A DNA stretch of 64,000 nucleotides. Source: Isoperla grammatica (lineage: Eukaryota; Arthropoda; Insecta; Plecoptera; Perlodidae). Below the pieces are notes generated by a model. The model was not told the origin of the DNA, ran no database searches, and saw only the letters and a list, made by a program, of their open reading frames with translations. Below are positions 21,095 to 32,316 of the stretch, in pieces. Position numbers and translations under genes: made by a program. The first letter of the stretch is position 1. Each line of letters begins with the position of its first letter. The DNA lies in contig OX246741.1 in assembly GCA_945910005.1 (NCBI GenBank), positions 9,658,669-9,722,668 on the forward strand. Direction: 5' to 3'.

Positions 21095-23564
21095 TTTAAG
21101 GGGGGAAATGTAAATAATAATCGAAAGATTAAACCCTTATACCAGGAAAACAGTCACGTGAAACTCAAATTCAGTCGGTTTAACTTTCCTTTTGGAATCT
21201 TGATGAAAACTGCCAAAAGGTTATATTTGAAGTGTTTGGATGTAGCGAAAAATATGTTTTATGTAAGAATAACGTGCTAATTCATTTGTGTTCTTGTCAA
21301 CAATCATATTTCCAGCGTGCAGCTACATAACATTCCCACATTAATAACAGTAAACAACTCTTTTTTACATGTATTTTTAAAACAAGACAACAATTTTATA
21401 ATATTCGTAAACATGTTGGGCACACAAATGGACAAAACTTATTGAGTATTCTCACACGCTGCTAATAGATTATGATAAATCGAAATACATTGAGTACAGT
21501 ACAGTTCAAAGTACAGATGTAATTGACTGTTATCAAAATGATATTCTATACGTTCAAATGAACTGCTAAAATTCACCTCCAGCCAAATAGCAATTACTAT
21601 CCTGTTAAATGCATTGAGCAGCACTTCCACACATCTGTTCGTAACGAGAAGCACAAACTGACGAAAACATTGAAACAAATTTCGGGTGAAATAAATTGAA
21701 ATAAAATAACTGTACGTTATGTGAAATAAATGGAAAACAAAATAACAGTGATGCTCGTGAATACATCCTTGCCATGCATTATTCCAAACTATTGTCATTC
21801 CGTTCGAAACTTATCATTCTATGTTGGTCTACTTCAAATTTATCAAACTTAACTGAGAAGTGTGCGTAAGCCTATATGAATTGTCGTCCGTAATGGCATG
21901 GGCAGGTCCTTGCAGCGTATATACTACCTATGAGAAAGTGGGTTCGAATCCCACATAAAGTATGTTTTTTTTTTAATAATTGTCTTTCTTCTTCATCTAT
22001 TACTCCTCTTCATCTCGAATTGCATGATTACAATAATGGAGATTGGAGACGTAAACCAATAAGAGGCATCACCATCGTGAATGTATGAACTGATAAAAAA
22101 CAAACGTTCCTTTACTAAATCATCATAACACTTTGTTATACTACAGCAGTATACAGACTATGTAATATGGCGGGAAAACCTTCCGTTCACTCACGATTGT
22201 CTAGTGTATTGAATCAAAAAGATATCCCGAGCTATAGACCATGGTAATTCATAGCTTTTACCTTTATGGGTACAAGACTGGACTAGGTAAAGTACCTCAC
22301 AGGTTATACTCAAATTACTGATCTTATTTATATAATAATGATATCCCCCTTTTTAACTAAGCAGAGAAGACATATTAAATTTAAATTGAGTCATCGCTTA
22401 ATAAAACGTTCTATGCTCCACAAAATGTAATACTTCATGCGTGAAATAGCAATATCTGTGCCCGTGGTTGTTCTACCGGGCTTGGAGAACAAATTGCGTG
22501 GGTAGATCTGAAACACAGGCCCACTCAACAGTGACATGAAAACAAATAAACGGAAACACACAGAAACTAATTTTCCGCTAAATATAATAACAGAAGATGA
22601 AAGGAGCGATTTTTGTGGGAGTCATTTTCTAAAATACAAGACGGAGTTTATTTGTTTTCCTCTTTGGAGGCACTCGCATTGTCACAGCCTTCTCAATTAT
22701 GACGGTGACAGCAGATGGGTGTGAGTGATTACCTGGCGGTGTGTCTCATGTTTGTGCAACGAGGCTAAACGAGACGATATGACCAGATTTATGAAGTCAC
22801 GGTTTTGTTTTAAAACATAAAATAATGTAAATAAAAACGGTTTTGATGTATATTTGAATATATAACGTTACATATTTTGACAACGATGCTAATCGAGACG
22901 ATGAGTGATAATATGTTGGCAAGTGTACATAGACAAGCAAACGGGGTCAGACAAGGCAACGAAATTCATGACAAGAAATTCAGTATTTATAAATTAAATA
23001 TATATTTTTAGATTGAATGAAATATTTATTTTACAATCCCTCTCACAATCTACGAGTAGAGATTATATATTAAGTTCACCACGATTGTCAAAGTAGATTG
23101 GTTTTACGTAAACGTGTAATCATGTTCTTTCTTTTTTTTTGCAAAACGCCTTGAACACGAAACCGCAAACGCGTGGGTATAAATCTTACGATATAAATAT
23201 GAGTTTGAATGGCCGCGAAACACGTCAGGCCATCATACTTTACAACCATATTGTAATTAGCCTATTATTCTTGAAAATAAAACCTATAAAGAATAAGAAT
23301 TCGAAAAACTTTCTCAAGTTTTACTATGACATGCAATTATTTTCATTGGAACTAGTGATTGGCCGCTGTATGGTATAATTGTTGACAATGAAATGTTGAT
23401 AATAAAATCCAGTATTGACTATACTAACCGAAGCTGAGTATCCGTTGAGCAGCTTAGCATGTTTATGGAAAGCGTGCTCTGATAAGCTCTAGCTAACGGA
23501 AGATAAGACTTTTTTTAGGAAAAGAAAACACTTGACGTTTTACCTTCGATTTTCTCCCCCTCTT
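21095..23564. other. No recognisable gene; one degraded tRNA-like unit
   Basis: Mostly AT-rich DNA. A 119-codon minus-strand frame at 21,439-21,798 is rich in Phe/Tyr/Ile/His and resembles no family. At about 21,895-21,970 a perfect T-arm GTGGGTTCGAATCCCAC follows an A-box-like TGGCATGGGCAGG and precedes a T-run. The acceptor stem does not pair, so it is a tRNA pseudogene or SINE relic. Confidence 0.45.
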
Positions 23565-23818
23565 TCAACCCCCCACCGTCTAGAATGCACATTACAGTGA
23601 ATTTAATGTTTATTGTTATATATAAAATTCATAAGATGTGTATACAAAATCCCTCTCTTCTTTACGTTTAGTTGGTCAAATTCAACCCCCCTCCCCCCTC
23701 CCCCCCCACCGTTTAGAATGCATATTACAGTGAATTTAATGTTTATTGTTATATATAAAATTCATAAGATGTATATACAAAATCCCTTTCTCCTTTACGT
23801 TTAGTGGTAAAAATTCAT
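23565..23818 (+). repeat. Tandem duplication, two units of about 133 bp
   Basis: The unit beginning CACCGTCTAGAATGCACATT and ending CTTTACGTTTAGT repeats once (second start near 23,709) with a few substitutions; each is preceded by a C-rich tract. The C-run probably promoted slippage or unequal exchange. Confidence 0.75.
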
Positions 23819-24161
23819 TTGTCTTAGTAGCTACTACAACTCACTGATCCTAGTCTACGATATATGATGAAAAAACGCAATATAAGTAATGTTACAATAT
23901 GATCAGCGAAAACCATTTTTAATGCTCTACATTCTACAACCTATAATATGACGATACTCAACATATTGTGCAGATTTGCAGCGATTTCTTATAACTTCCT
24001 CTAGAAACCTGTGAGTTCGCTAATAATTACTGATCTGAATATCGTAAAACTACTCAAAATGTATACTGCTCCATATGGTGTGGGATATCCAGCGTATTGC
24101 AAGCTTTGAACTTTTAGTAAACTCGTGCCATATTGCTTCAAATCCGTTCAGTGCAAAATAA

Positions 24162-24413
24162 AGGTAGCTCAGCAGTAACACGTGAGGCTCTAATTCGGGA
24201 GGTCGCCCGTTTGATACCAGTCACCAGAAATCTTGACTGAAGATTATTTCTTATGCGAATTCTGGAATGAGTCCTACTTTCAGCCGTCGGACATTCCTTC
24301 TCAACTATCCAAGCACCGTAACAAACCTAGTTAGACGTCTAAAGAGGGCCGCAAATGTTACAGTCACGTGGTGCAAACTCTACAGCAGGAATTACTACGA
24401 ACTATAATTGCCT
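24162..24413 (+). repeat. tRNA-derived SINE, second copy
   Basis: It begins AGGTAGCTCAGCAG (A-box) and GTTTGATACCAG (decayed B-box), then a body with CGGACATTCCTTCTCAAC and CCTAGTTAGACGTC. All occur in the same order in the copy at 28,498. It ends near AATTACTACGAACTATAA. Confidence 0.6.
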
Positions 24414-24599
24414 TTAACTTTCCTCAAATACATAACAGTTTACTCAATCGTTACCATGACATTCCGTTGCATCTAAATCTAAACGATATAAACCCAATGT
24501 TTACTTAAAACCTACCCTATAACATTCTCTGGTCGAGTTAAGACCGCGATGCTCGCAAAGTTCTTGTGCATATCCGTCATTCATCAGTCTTGACTCTTG

Positions 24600-24893
24600 A
24601 GCATAATTTTCATTGCAACCAAAACACCCATCGTCCCCCATTTGGGCCCGGGATAGAATACAAGTCCAGGGTAGATCCGTCTGCCATATGACTTCACCAA
24701 AATTTGTTATCTACGGTTAGTTACCCTGGTATTATCTTAGTGTATAAGTTCCTAGTTTATATGTATCATTTTGTTCTATAAATGGCCACAACTCAGGATA
24801 TTGTTTTCCTACTGTGGCCAAAATAATCAATGTATGTAACGTATCTTAATTATTCAATAAACATTCTATTATATATTCTATTCTATTCTAGTT
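24600..24893 (+). mobile_element. Probable non-LTR retrotransposon 3' end with (TTCTA)n tail
   Basis: CAATAAACATTCTATT followed by repeated TTCTA units to about 24,893 is the typical look of an animal LINE 3' end: a poly-A-signal-like word, then a short tandem tail. The 5' limit is uncertain and no reverse-transcriptase frame remains. Confidence 0.35.
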
Positions 24894-26056
24894 AATCTTG
24901 TATTAATAACCATGTTTCAACAAACATTACATATAGAATACATGTGTCGTACCAGTCGCTGTTTAGTCGAAGCAAATCTCTGATTAACAACTTATCTCAA
25001 AACTAAATGTTTGATAAAACCGACCCTCAGGGAACCACTTCATACAATCTAGAACTTGGATACGCAATAAGTACAAATACTTCCTACCGTTAATTTTATA
25101 ATTAATTTCACAAAGTACCGAACAGTGCCAGCAACACTAAAACCTTGGCAATTAAACGCGCCTCCTATTTCTCAACGACCAGGAAATTTACAACTAATAA
25201 AGTTACTCCTGCACTAAGAAAATACACACAATGCAAACACATTTAAACTGGAAATAGAATAGAGCGTGTATAAACACGTTGTTGCCGTGATGTGATGTGC
25301 AACTGTTGCCCAACCTTGATTGAGGGGGGGGGGGGGGGGGGGCGTGTGTCTTCTCTGCAACGTCTTCTCAATCGCACGGATATACAAGATGATGAATCAC
25401 ACCACACAGAAGAAATGTTGTAACCGCAAATATTAAAGTCGATCGATGATAACTGCACATGTAATATAAATCATTCAAATTGTATGTACTGCAAGTTGAG
25501 ATTAAGCTTGTGAATATTGTAGAAAAAAATATGCACCTACCGCTATTAGTTTTTTATTTATTGAGTGTTGAAATGCGTTGGAACTCCCTATGTTATACAT
25601 TGTAACTGAACAAAAACCTACACTTTCAATCGTATAACTTTGCGTAGCACCTTCAAAAAGTAATATATTGTAACAAATTGTCGTCCTAAATGTAGATAAC
25701 TTCATGACTAACATGAATACGTTTGAAAAAGATGGTCGAACGCGATCCGTTTTCGAGATATTCGCGTTGGTGTGTCAATTTTACGTCAAATCTACTCAAA
25801 TTAGAAACTATTAATATACTTTATTAATAAAAAAAAATTTATAATTTCAAGAAGTTCAGTATTAAATGCTACTCACATGTAATGATTCTTGAAATTCATA
25901 ATTTAGAATAAAAAAGGGTATTTTTTCATGTCCATTTAATTTGAATAGTTTAGTTGTTGAATTGAATGGGTAGTTCACTTCATCGATCGACTTTAAGACC
26001 ACAAGAAATTAACGTATCTTATAGTTAAACAAATTATGTTTAATAGTATGTAGGTA
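24894..26056. other. No gene; one poly-G run
   Basis: Nothing recognisable apart from a run of 19 G at 25,324-25,342. Two frames of about 70 codons on the minus strand are not supported; one of them simply crosses the G-run and becomes poly-Pro. Confidence 0.5.
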
Positions 26057-26219
26057 TAGTTGTCCCAAGACTACCTTACACATGCTTTCGTCACAGGCGA
26101 CTGGTTCGTAGCCAATCAGCGATCGGTATTGGCCCGGATGTGTCTCGGGCGGTTCGCTGGTTGGCTACGACTGCCCCGGATGTGACGAAAGCAGGTGTAA
26201 AGTAATCTTGGGTCCACTA
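26057..26219. mobile_element. MITE of family F, 163 bp, TA target
   Basis: The left end TAGTTGTCCCAAGACTACC and the right end, whose complement reads TAGTGGACCCAAGATTACT, continue as TTACAC(A/C)TGCTTTCGTCACA. It is flanked by TA on both sides, as for Tc1/mariner-type MITEs. The interior has the inverted pair CGTAGCCAATCAGCGA / GCTGGTTGGCTACG. Other copies are at 31,523 and 42,398. Confidence 0.8.
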
Positions 26220-26289
26220 TACTAGGTATATCGATATTTTCATAACGAGAAGTTTTTTTCCTCAAGTCTCATTCTTTCATTAGTCTCAA

Positions 26290-26513
26290 GCATTCATTCA
26301 AAGAAAATAAGATGACAAGACATGATGTTTTTAGATACTCCCTGAATAGTTTTAAAGGTGTGTGTGCCACCTTGGTTGACAATGAATTTGCATAATTTTA
26401 GCTGTATATATATTGTGTGTAATGGATGCCTAATTATTGTCCAGGTTGTTAATAATTGTAAATGATGTAATGTAGTAGCTAATGCAGCTAAAATAAAGAA
26501 CATTATTATTATT
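26290..26513 (+). mobile_element. Possible retroposon 3' end with ATT tail
   Basis: TAATGCAGCTAAAATAAAG followed by (ATT)n resembles a LINE 3' UTR and tail. No coding part is seen and no second copy is available in the window. Confidence 0.25.
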
Positions 26514-26699
26514 ATATATTCTCATGGTTAGGGAATAGCATTAACATTCTACTTCTCTCTTGTTTCTTACATCTAATAAAGCAGGTCCATTAAGGATAAT
26601 TCAAGACCTTCGGTTGGTTACATGGAAATTTCCAACACAGTGGGCGTGACTAATGAGGCTTGTGCACTCACTCTACTAAGTGGAAAACTGTCATTTTTT

Positions 26700-26792
26700 T
26701 AATGTGTGAAAGAACGTCAGGAATCTGTTGGTTTTCGTTGAACCACGTGCACGAAAGGGGCAGTTAAGATCTGGGATCGGTATGATACTAGT
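26700..26792 (+). repeat. Dispersed repeat R, copy 1
   Basis: Shares AATGTGTGAAA, GTCAGGAATCTGTTG, AAAGGGGCAG and GATCTGGGATCGGTA with copies at 27,327 (-), 31,738 (+) and 59,774 (-). Its forward frame reads NLLVFVEPRARKG, parallel to the peptides in the other copies. Confidence 0.55.
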
Positions 26793-27326
26793 TACATGGG
26801 GAAGTATAATGAATTTGTTTATGAATTTTATAATGTAGTGGACATCCGTTTTACTAAGAATGCTGTAGACTGATGGTCGTGTGTTATAATGTATAGCAAG
26901 ATTTTTATACCACTTTGTTTTAATTTTTAGTATTACACCATGCACTGATGACGTGTGTTACACAAACCATTGTAATTGTAAATAACACGAATAAAATGAA
27001 ATGAAAAAATTAAAAAATGGCAAACTATGCATTCAATCCCAAGTGATCCAGCGAGACAACGGAGAAAAGAGGTTAAGGTATATAAGGAGTGGTGAGGAAT
27101 GGGAACATTTCAGCATTCAGCAGGGTATTGTGTCTAGCTGTAATAATGTACGACACAGACGTATAAGTGGAAGGAATATATAATGTAATGAATAACTATG
27201 TTGAAAAGAGTTGAATAATATCATTCTGTTCCAGTTTTCCAGGATGTAGGAGAAGATTTTTCCTGGTGACAGCTGTGATGCATGCAAGCTACTCTGATCT
27301 TCCTCCTTTGTAGACATGGTTCAATT

Positions 27327-27434
27327 AGTATACTAGACTACTTCCGACCTCAGAGCCTTATCTACTGCCCTTCCCATGCACGCTGTTTCAATGAAAATTA
27401 ACATATTACTGGCGTTCGTAAATACGCTCGTTCG
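27327..27434 (-). repeat. Dispersed repeat R, copy 2
   Basis: On the minus strand it reads TTACGAACGCCAG, TTCATTGAAACAGCGTGCAT, GGCAGTAGATAAGG and TCTGAGGTCGG. Its frame gives NMLIFIETACMGRAVDKALR. The piggyBac-type MITE begins about 60 bp beyond it. Confidence 0.55.
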
Positions 27435-27496
27435 TCTTTTTTGTACTAATGTTCTTTCTTGTGGTTGTTGTTGTCGTTGTTGTTGTAATTGTTTAA

Positions 27497-28227
27497 CCCT
27501 TTCGTAGGCGGTGGGAAGATTTCTTCCCACCCATTATAAGTTCGCTTCTGGGCGTTGGGAAGATAATTTCCCAGTTTCGGATCGTGCTGCTACCTAGCGG
27601 AGCGCGTGGAAATCACTTAAAAAAATTGGTACATGTCTTTAGGCCGATAACTGCAGTTCGTATAGCGTTTTGGCTTGACAGCTGACTGTGTTTTGTGACA
27701 ACAACAAAAATTCTGAAGAATAAGTGCGTAAAGTGAAACCCCGAGGTGGATTTCTCCAAGCGAGATGTAAATATATCAAATATAAGTATTCTAGAATATG
27801 ATTAGTGACATTTCCAAACTCATTTATCACATATTGTACAAAGGTGTACTTTGTTACAAAATTGGGTAATATTTCACCCAGTGCCCATGCCTGATTGCTA
27901 ACATTTGTAGGTTATGTATCTAAAATATGTAAATTTGTGCTTGGAACTCGTATACTGTAACTAATTACTTTTGTATGATTGTTTTAGGGGTGGACGGAAC
28001 TTTATACGTGATAATATCAGGAAAAATCAGTGCAGTTAGTGAAAATCTGACTTTTTAAAAACACTATCCAGTGGGCAGTGGGAAGAAAAATACCCACCTC
28101 ATTATTGTTTATTGTATGCAATTTTTTTTTTTTTTTTTTTTGGAAATATGTATTAAATAATATTACAACTTCAAACAGCTATGTAAACTTATATTTTGTA
28201 GTACAAATAAAATTGCCCATGAAAGGG
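27497..28227. mobile_element. Non-autonomous piggyBac-type element, 731 bp
   Basis: It is flanked by TTAA on both sides, with ends CCCTTTCGTAGGC and GCCCATGAAAGGG. That is the piggyBac signature: a TTAA target and a short CCCT-type inverted repeat. Subterminal GTGGGAAGA/TCTTCCCAC motifs occur near the left end, and GTGGGAAGAAAAATACCCAC near 28,078. It contains a 21-base poly-T run and no transposase frame. Confidence 0.75.
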
Positions 28228-28497
28228 TTAAGTAATAATCAAACGCGTTTAGATTCTTCAAGCTGAAGAATGAAAATAAAAAATTATTGGATACCTACCT
28301 GTAAATCAATTTTATAAATTTTAAGTCCCCGACAATAGGGAATTTATATTATTAACAGAAAATTGTGGTTCCTATATTTAGTTTTTGTCTGCGATATCAA
28401 TATTTCGTACAGTTGTACAATAATTTGGTTTGGCCCATTGGAAAGAAATACCTTATCTGAAAGCTGCAGCTAGGCCACCGAATTCTCAACCAAGCAT

Positions 28498-28759
28498 AGA
28501 GGTGGCTCAGCGGTAAGACGCGAGACTTTAATTCGGAAGTTCGCTGGTTCGATTCCGGCCACCGTTAGTTCTGACTGAGGCTTTTTCCGAGATTTTCCTC
28601 AGTCGTAAAGGCGAATGCTGGGACTGAGTCATACTATCAGCCCTCGGACATTCCTTCCCAACTACCCCAACATACCTAGTTAGTCACCTGAAGAGGGGCA
28701 CATCAGGTAAAGCTGGTGTGCATCCTATAACAGTGATTCCTACAAAAATTATTATTATT
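28498..28759 (+). repeat. tRNA-derived SINE with intact target-site duplication
   Basis: The head GGTGGCTCAGCGGTAAGACG contains a pol III A-box and GGTTCGATTCC is a perfect B-box. The non-tRNA body has TTTTCCTCAGTCGTAAAGGC and CTCGGACATTCCTTCCCAAC. The tail is (ATT)n. It is flanked by a 9 bp direct repeat ACCAAGCAT (28,489-28,497 and 28,760-28,768). This is the reference copy of a family also seen at 17,841 (-), 24,162, 29,088 and 62,676. Confidence 0.85.
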
Positions 28760-28768
28760 ACCAAGCAT

Positions 28769-29383
28769 CACAAGCAAGCAACGATATCGCATTGGGAACC
28801 ACGCGTGAAATACTAGTTTATTGTCGTAACCACTGAGAAGATTAGGTTCTGTCTTATACACGGGCCTATAAATAACAACCTCAAGTTATTTAAAGTAAGA
28901 GGCAACAGAGTTATAACCTTGAGTTGTATGTATTCATTGTCAGGCCATCGCTGACACATTGTATATTGTCACAGTGTGTTACATAATGGGTGATAAAGCA
29001 TCTCGGAGATAAGGATCCTGGATGCGAGGATTGAGTCTGAGGAGAGTAGGCGGGTTCAACGTGCAGCTGCCATTCTTGTGCCAACCGATAGAGATAGATA
29101 GCTCGACGGAAGACGCGAGACTCTAAATGCGGGAGGTCGGTCGATTTTCACAAAATATTAAAATTTAAATTTAAATTTAAAAAATTATGTTCAAAATAAA
29201 ATAACAATGGCTGCTAAAATATGAAACAAGATTTCTTTTTATAAAAATAGGCTAGTTTTGTTTAAACCACAACATAGATAATTTCACTTTTATTGACGTT
29301 GTTCCGATCACAGTTCAGCCCGCAAAGTAAAAAGTGTTAAGATAATCATCTCCATAATCGGGGCGACGCCGCGCGAGTGGGCT
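28769..29383. other. No gene; a SINE head fragment at 29,088-29,150
   Basis: The sequence TAGCTCGACGGAAGACGCGAGACTC and GGGAGGTCGGTCGATT near 29,096-29,146 are the head of the same tRNA-derived SINE, truncated. The rest is unannotated. Confidence 0.45.
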
Positions 29384-29405
29384 CCCCCCCCCCCCCCCCC
29401 CCCCC
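29384..29405 (+). repeat. Poly-C run, 22 bases
   Basis: Uninterrupted C22 between GC-rich flanks (GCGCGAGTGGGCT and ACGCGCCGCAC). Confidence 0.9.
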
Positions 29406-29548
29406 ACGCGCCGCACAAGACGACGGGTCTGTCGCACTCGATGCGTTCACAAAGTGGCGCTGATCGCGCGAAAACGATTCCTTTGTGCCCAACAAAACAC
29501 CGGCCTTGGAGTTTGATTATGAACGAAGAAGCGAGCAACATTTACATA
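29406..29548 (+). CDS. Candidate promoter plus first exon, tiny N-terminal coding part
   Basis: A GC-rich island of about 110 bp (CGCGCCGCAC, GTGGCGCTGATCGCGCG) precedes ATG at 29,519. Ten codons (MNEEASNIYI) follow, then GTAAGTAA, a strong 5' splice site, in phase 0. The island stands out from its AT-rich surroundings as real first exons often do. The only good last exon downstream on the same strand (37,287) is also phase 0, so the two could belong to one transcript; this is conjecture. Confidence 0.25.
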
Positions 29549-31522
29549 GTAAGTAATTGCAATGTGTCCATTTCACTCATAATGGCTACTCTATCACATG
29601 TATGCAGCAGCCTACCCACATTCAGATGTACAGTATAAAGCAGTAGCTTACAGTTTTTTTTTTTTTGTAACAGTAATTGTTACATTTCGACATGGAAGTT
29701 TTGATACATCGATTAAAATGTTTGCCTCGTCGATTTAAAAAAAAATACTAAAACATTAATAAATATATTTTTTAAACATTCTTCGAATTTGATAGTTGGG
29801 CTAAAGTGTTGTGGTTTCTGTAAATTGACTTTCATTTTGTAAAATGAATACAATGTACATAAAGTGCCAATTTCTGAGAGAAAACTTGATTATTGCTTGG
29901 ATTCATGACGATGTCTATCAAACTGCACGAAATGAGTGTTTTTGAGTGTTTCAGGCTCCAATAAGGACAATTTATTGATTTAGTAGGTTTCCCTAATTCA
30001 CATATCGCTTACTGTACGTTTAGCTTACATATTCCCACACTTGAAGAAATACTGACTTCGAGGAAGACGAGAAACATTATTTTGGTTCGTATTTGTATTT
30101 GTTTAATTCGACATCTTTGTATAATTTTGATACGATTTACTTTTGGTATAATATGTCTTTAAATTCATACTCAACGACAACCCTATGAAATTGTTACAAA
30201 CAAACTTATCGTGCTAATTAATAACGCACTAGAATATCTGTCATTCAACCGCACAGAAGCGATCATAAATAAGTTCTGACATAAACATCTCAGTGAGATG
30301 AGCTACCTCACCTAAGTGACATGTTCTAATACTGCTTTGAGTTGCTCGCAACATCTTGTTGACGGGTTCCTGTCAGCACGGGCTGACGGGTGACGAGAAA
30401 ACAACAATGAACTATTGTGTCAACCAACGCTCAAACTACAATATTCAGTGTACAAGAAAATGTCAATTAGTGTCTGCTGCATCTATTATAATTAATATCT
30501 TGCAAGAAATATTCCAATAGATATTGAAGATTATAAGTCTCAGCTTAAAAATGACACGTTTTGAAGTCGTCTAGTTTAGAAGGTGATTTAAAATCTGTAT
30601 TATATAGAAGATACTGATAATGTGGATAATGGGTTAAAATACATTGAAACGGTGGCATGGATAAGATCAGTGCAAACAACCAACATTAAGTAAACCACAG
30701 ACGTTAATTTAATTTAATTTAAACAGAATTCAAAACAAAATATAATATATTATACATCTACTATTATCAAACGTAGAGAGTTAGCTAGATGACTTCAAAA
30801 ACCACTTGAACTGATATTTATGGAACTTAAATTTTTGGCCTCCTGATATTGATAATGATTCGTAACGACTCCATTACGTGGGATCAAATCCTGCATAATA
30901 TCATTTATATTTTTGATATAATATAAAATTAATGATTGACTATATTAGAATAATGAAATAATTTATATTCGTATGCGGATGCACGATCTCTATCAGTTGT
31001 GTATCTCTCACTCTAGCTACTTTTTCTCTTTATTGTTCAATTTCATAGTTTTGTTATGATTGAATCCGTCTGATTCTTGTTTTGAATTTCAATAAAAACT
31101 GGCTTCATCTTGATCTACACTTTAAACTGATTGAAATAAGTCAAACTACAGCAGCTCATCTCACAATAGTCTGAGAATCCATCCACTAAGTCCGCCCGTT
31201 CGTCACCCAATCGAATATCTCCCGCTTTATTGACTCACGTGTTTCTGATTGGCAATTTAGGTTCTAAAAATATAACTCGCTTTAATTTACAGACATTGCC
31301 AAAGCTGTGTTCGAGTCGAGAAGTAATCGTGATCGAACGACGGAGTCAATCGGGTTCGTGACGTAGTGCATTATGGTCACGCGTCACTACTTTGCTTAAT
31401 CATGTCATAAAGAGGCCCCGACGTTACTATAATAGTCTAATACTGACGACAAAGCCGACTCCAGTAGTTTCTAACATCTAATCTAATCAGGTACATTTGA
31501 GAACGTGTTTTGGGTAGGCCTA
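29549..31522. other. No recognisable gene or element
   Basis: AT-rich DNA, possibly intronic if the 29.5-37.5 kb transcript is real. No repeats or splice-bounded frames seen. Confidence 0.45.
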
Positions 31523-31700
31523 TAGTTGTCCCAAGACGACCTTACACATGCTTTCGTCACAGGTGACTGGTTCGTAGCCAATCAGCGATCGGTATTGGCC
31601 CGGATGTGTCTCGGGCGGTTTGCTGGTTGGCTACGACTACGTACGGTTGGATACGGTTGGATGTGACGAAAGCAGGTGTAAAGTAATCTTGGGTCCACTT
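31523..31700. mobile_element. MITE of family F, second copy, TA target
   Basis: Very close to 26,057-26,219 (same CGATCGGTATTGGCCCGGAT core), with TA on both sides. It carries a short local tandem GGTTGGATACGGTTGGAT near 31,645. Confidence 0.8.
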
Positions 31701-31737
31701 TACAGGAAAACTCCAAACGCAGTGGACGGAAGATTTC

Positions 31738-31826
31738 TTTACGAATGTGTGAAACAAGTCCGGAATCTATTGATTTTTGTAGAAACAGCGTGCTTGAAAG
31801 GGGTGAGGTCGGCACGAGGCTAGTTT
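31738..31826 (+). repeat. Dispersed repeat R, copy 3
   Basis: Reads TTACGAATGTGTGAAAC, CCGGAATCTATTGATTTTTG, AAACAGCGTGC and GGTGAGGTCGGCACGAGGCTAG; its frame gives NLLIFVETACLKGVRS. It lies 37 bp beyond a family F MITE. Confidence 0.55.
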
Positions 31827-32180
31827 AGAGTGCGGGAACTTCACACGAGAGCCATTGCTTATATCACTCGCCATCGCACATTTAACTTCAATTTGTAATC
31901 GACTTTGTAAGAGTTTTTAGTTTCTTCTTTTTACTGGTGTCCATCAACCATGATAAGTTATATAACTTGCTAATTTATTTTTAAGTTTTAAAGGTGGTAA
32001 CACGAACCACTTTTGTATTCTTTGAATAACTTGCGTTTACCATGGCAACACGAATCAAAACCTTTTATGTATTCCTTAAATGTATATTCTATAAATAATA
32101 AAGGGAACTTATTTGAGATCTAAATAGTTGTAGGTGCTTTCTATACAATGGCACAATTATTATTATTATAATTATTATTA
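31827..32180. other. No recognisable gene or element
   Basis: AT-rich; ends in a short ATT/TTA microsatellite at about 32,156-32,181 that borders the next repeat. Confidence 0.5.
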
Positions 32181-32316
32181 TCGCTCACTCGTCGATGGTG
32201 TTCGAAGCCTACAGGGTTGGTTTAGTCACTTTAAATTAAAGTCCCCCACTGCAAATCAGTTTAGTTACTGAGTGGGTAGACTCTAAATGTGAATTTATTT
32301 ATTTTTATTTATTTAT
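32181..32316 (+). repeat. Dispersed retroposon-like repeat L with (TTTA)n tail
   Basis: It begins TCGCTCACTCGTCGATGG and ends GACTCTAAATGTGAATTTA, then TTTA repeats. A near-identical copy lies at 54,665-54,806, and a 3' fragment in the opposite orientation at 34,937-34,992. A shared sharp 5' start and a short tandem tail suggest a SINE or truncated LINE. Confidence 0.7.

Noticed and set aside
21439..21798. 119-codon minus-strand frame
   Set aside because: Residues are dominated by Phe, Tyr, Ile, His and Asn as expected of AT-rich noncoding DNA; no splice or promoter context and no recognisable motif.
21895..21970. Possible tRNA gene with perfect T-arm and B-box
   Set aside because: The 5' and 3' acceptor segments do not pair and no convincing anticodon arm forms; treated as a tRNA pseudogene or SINE relic.
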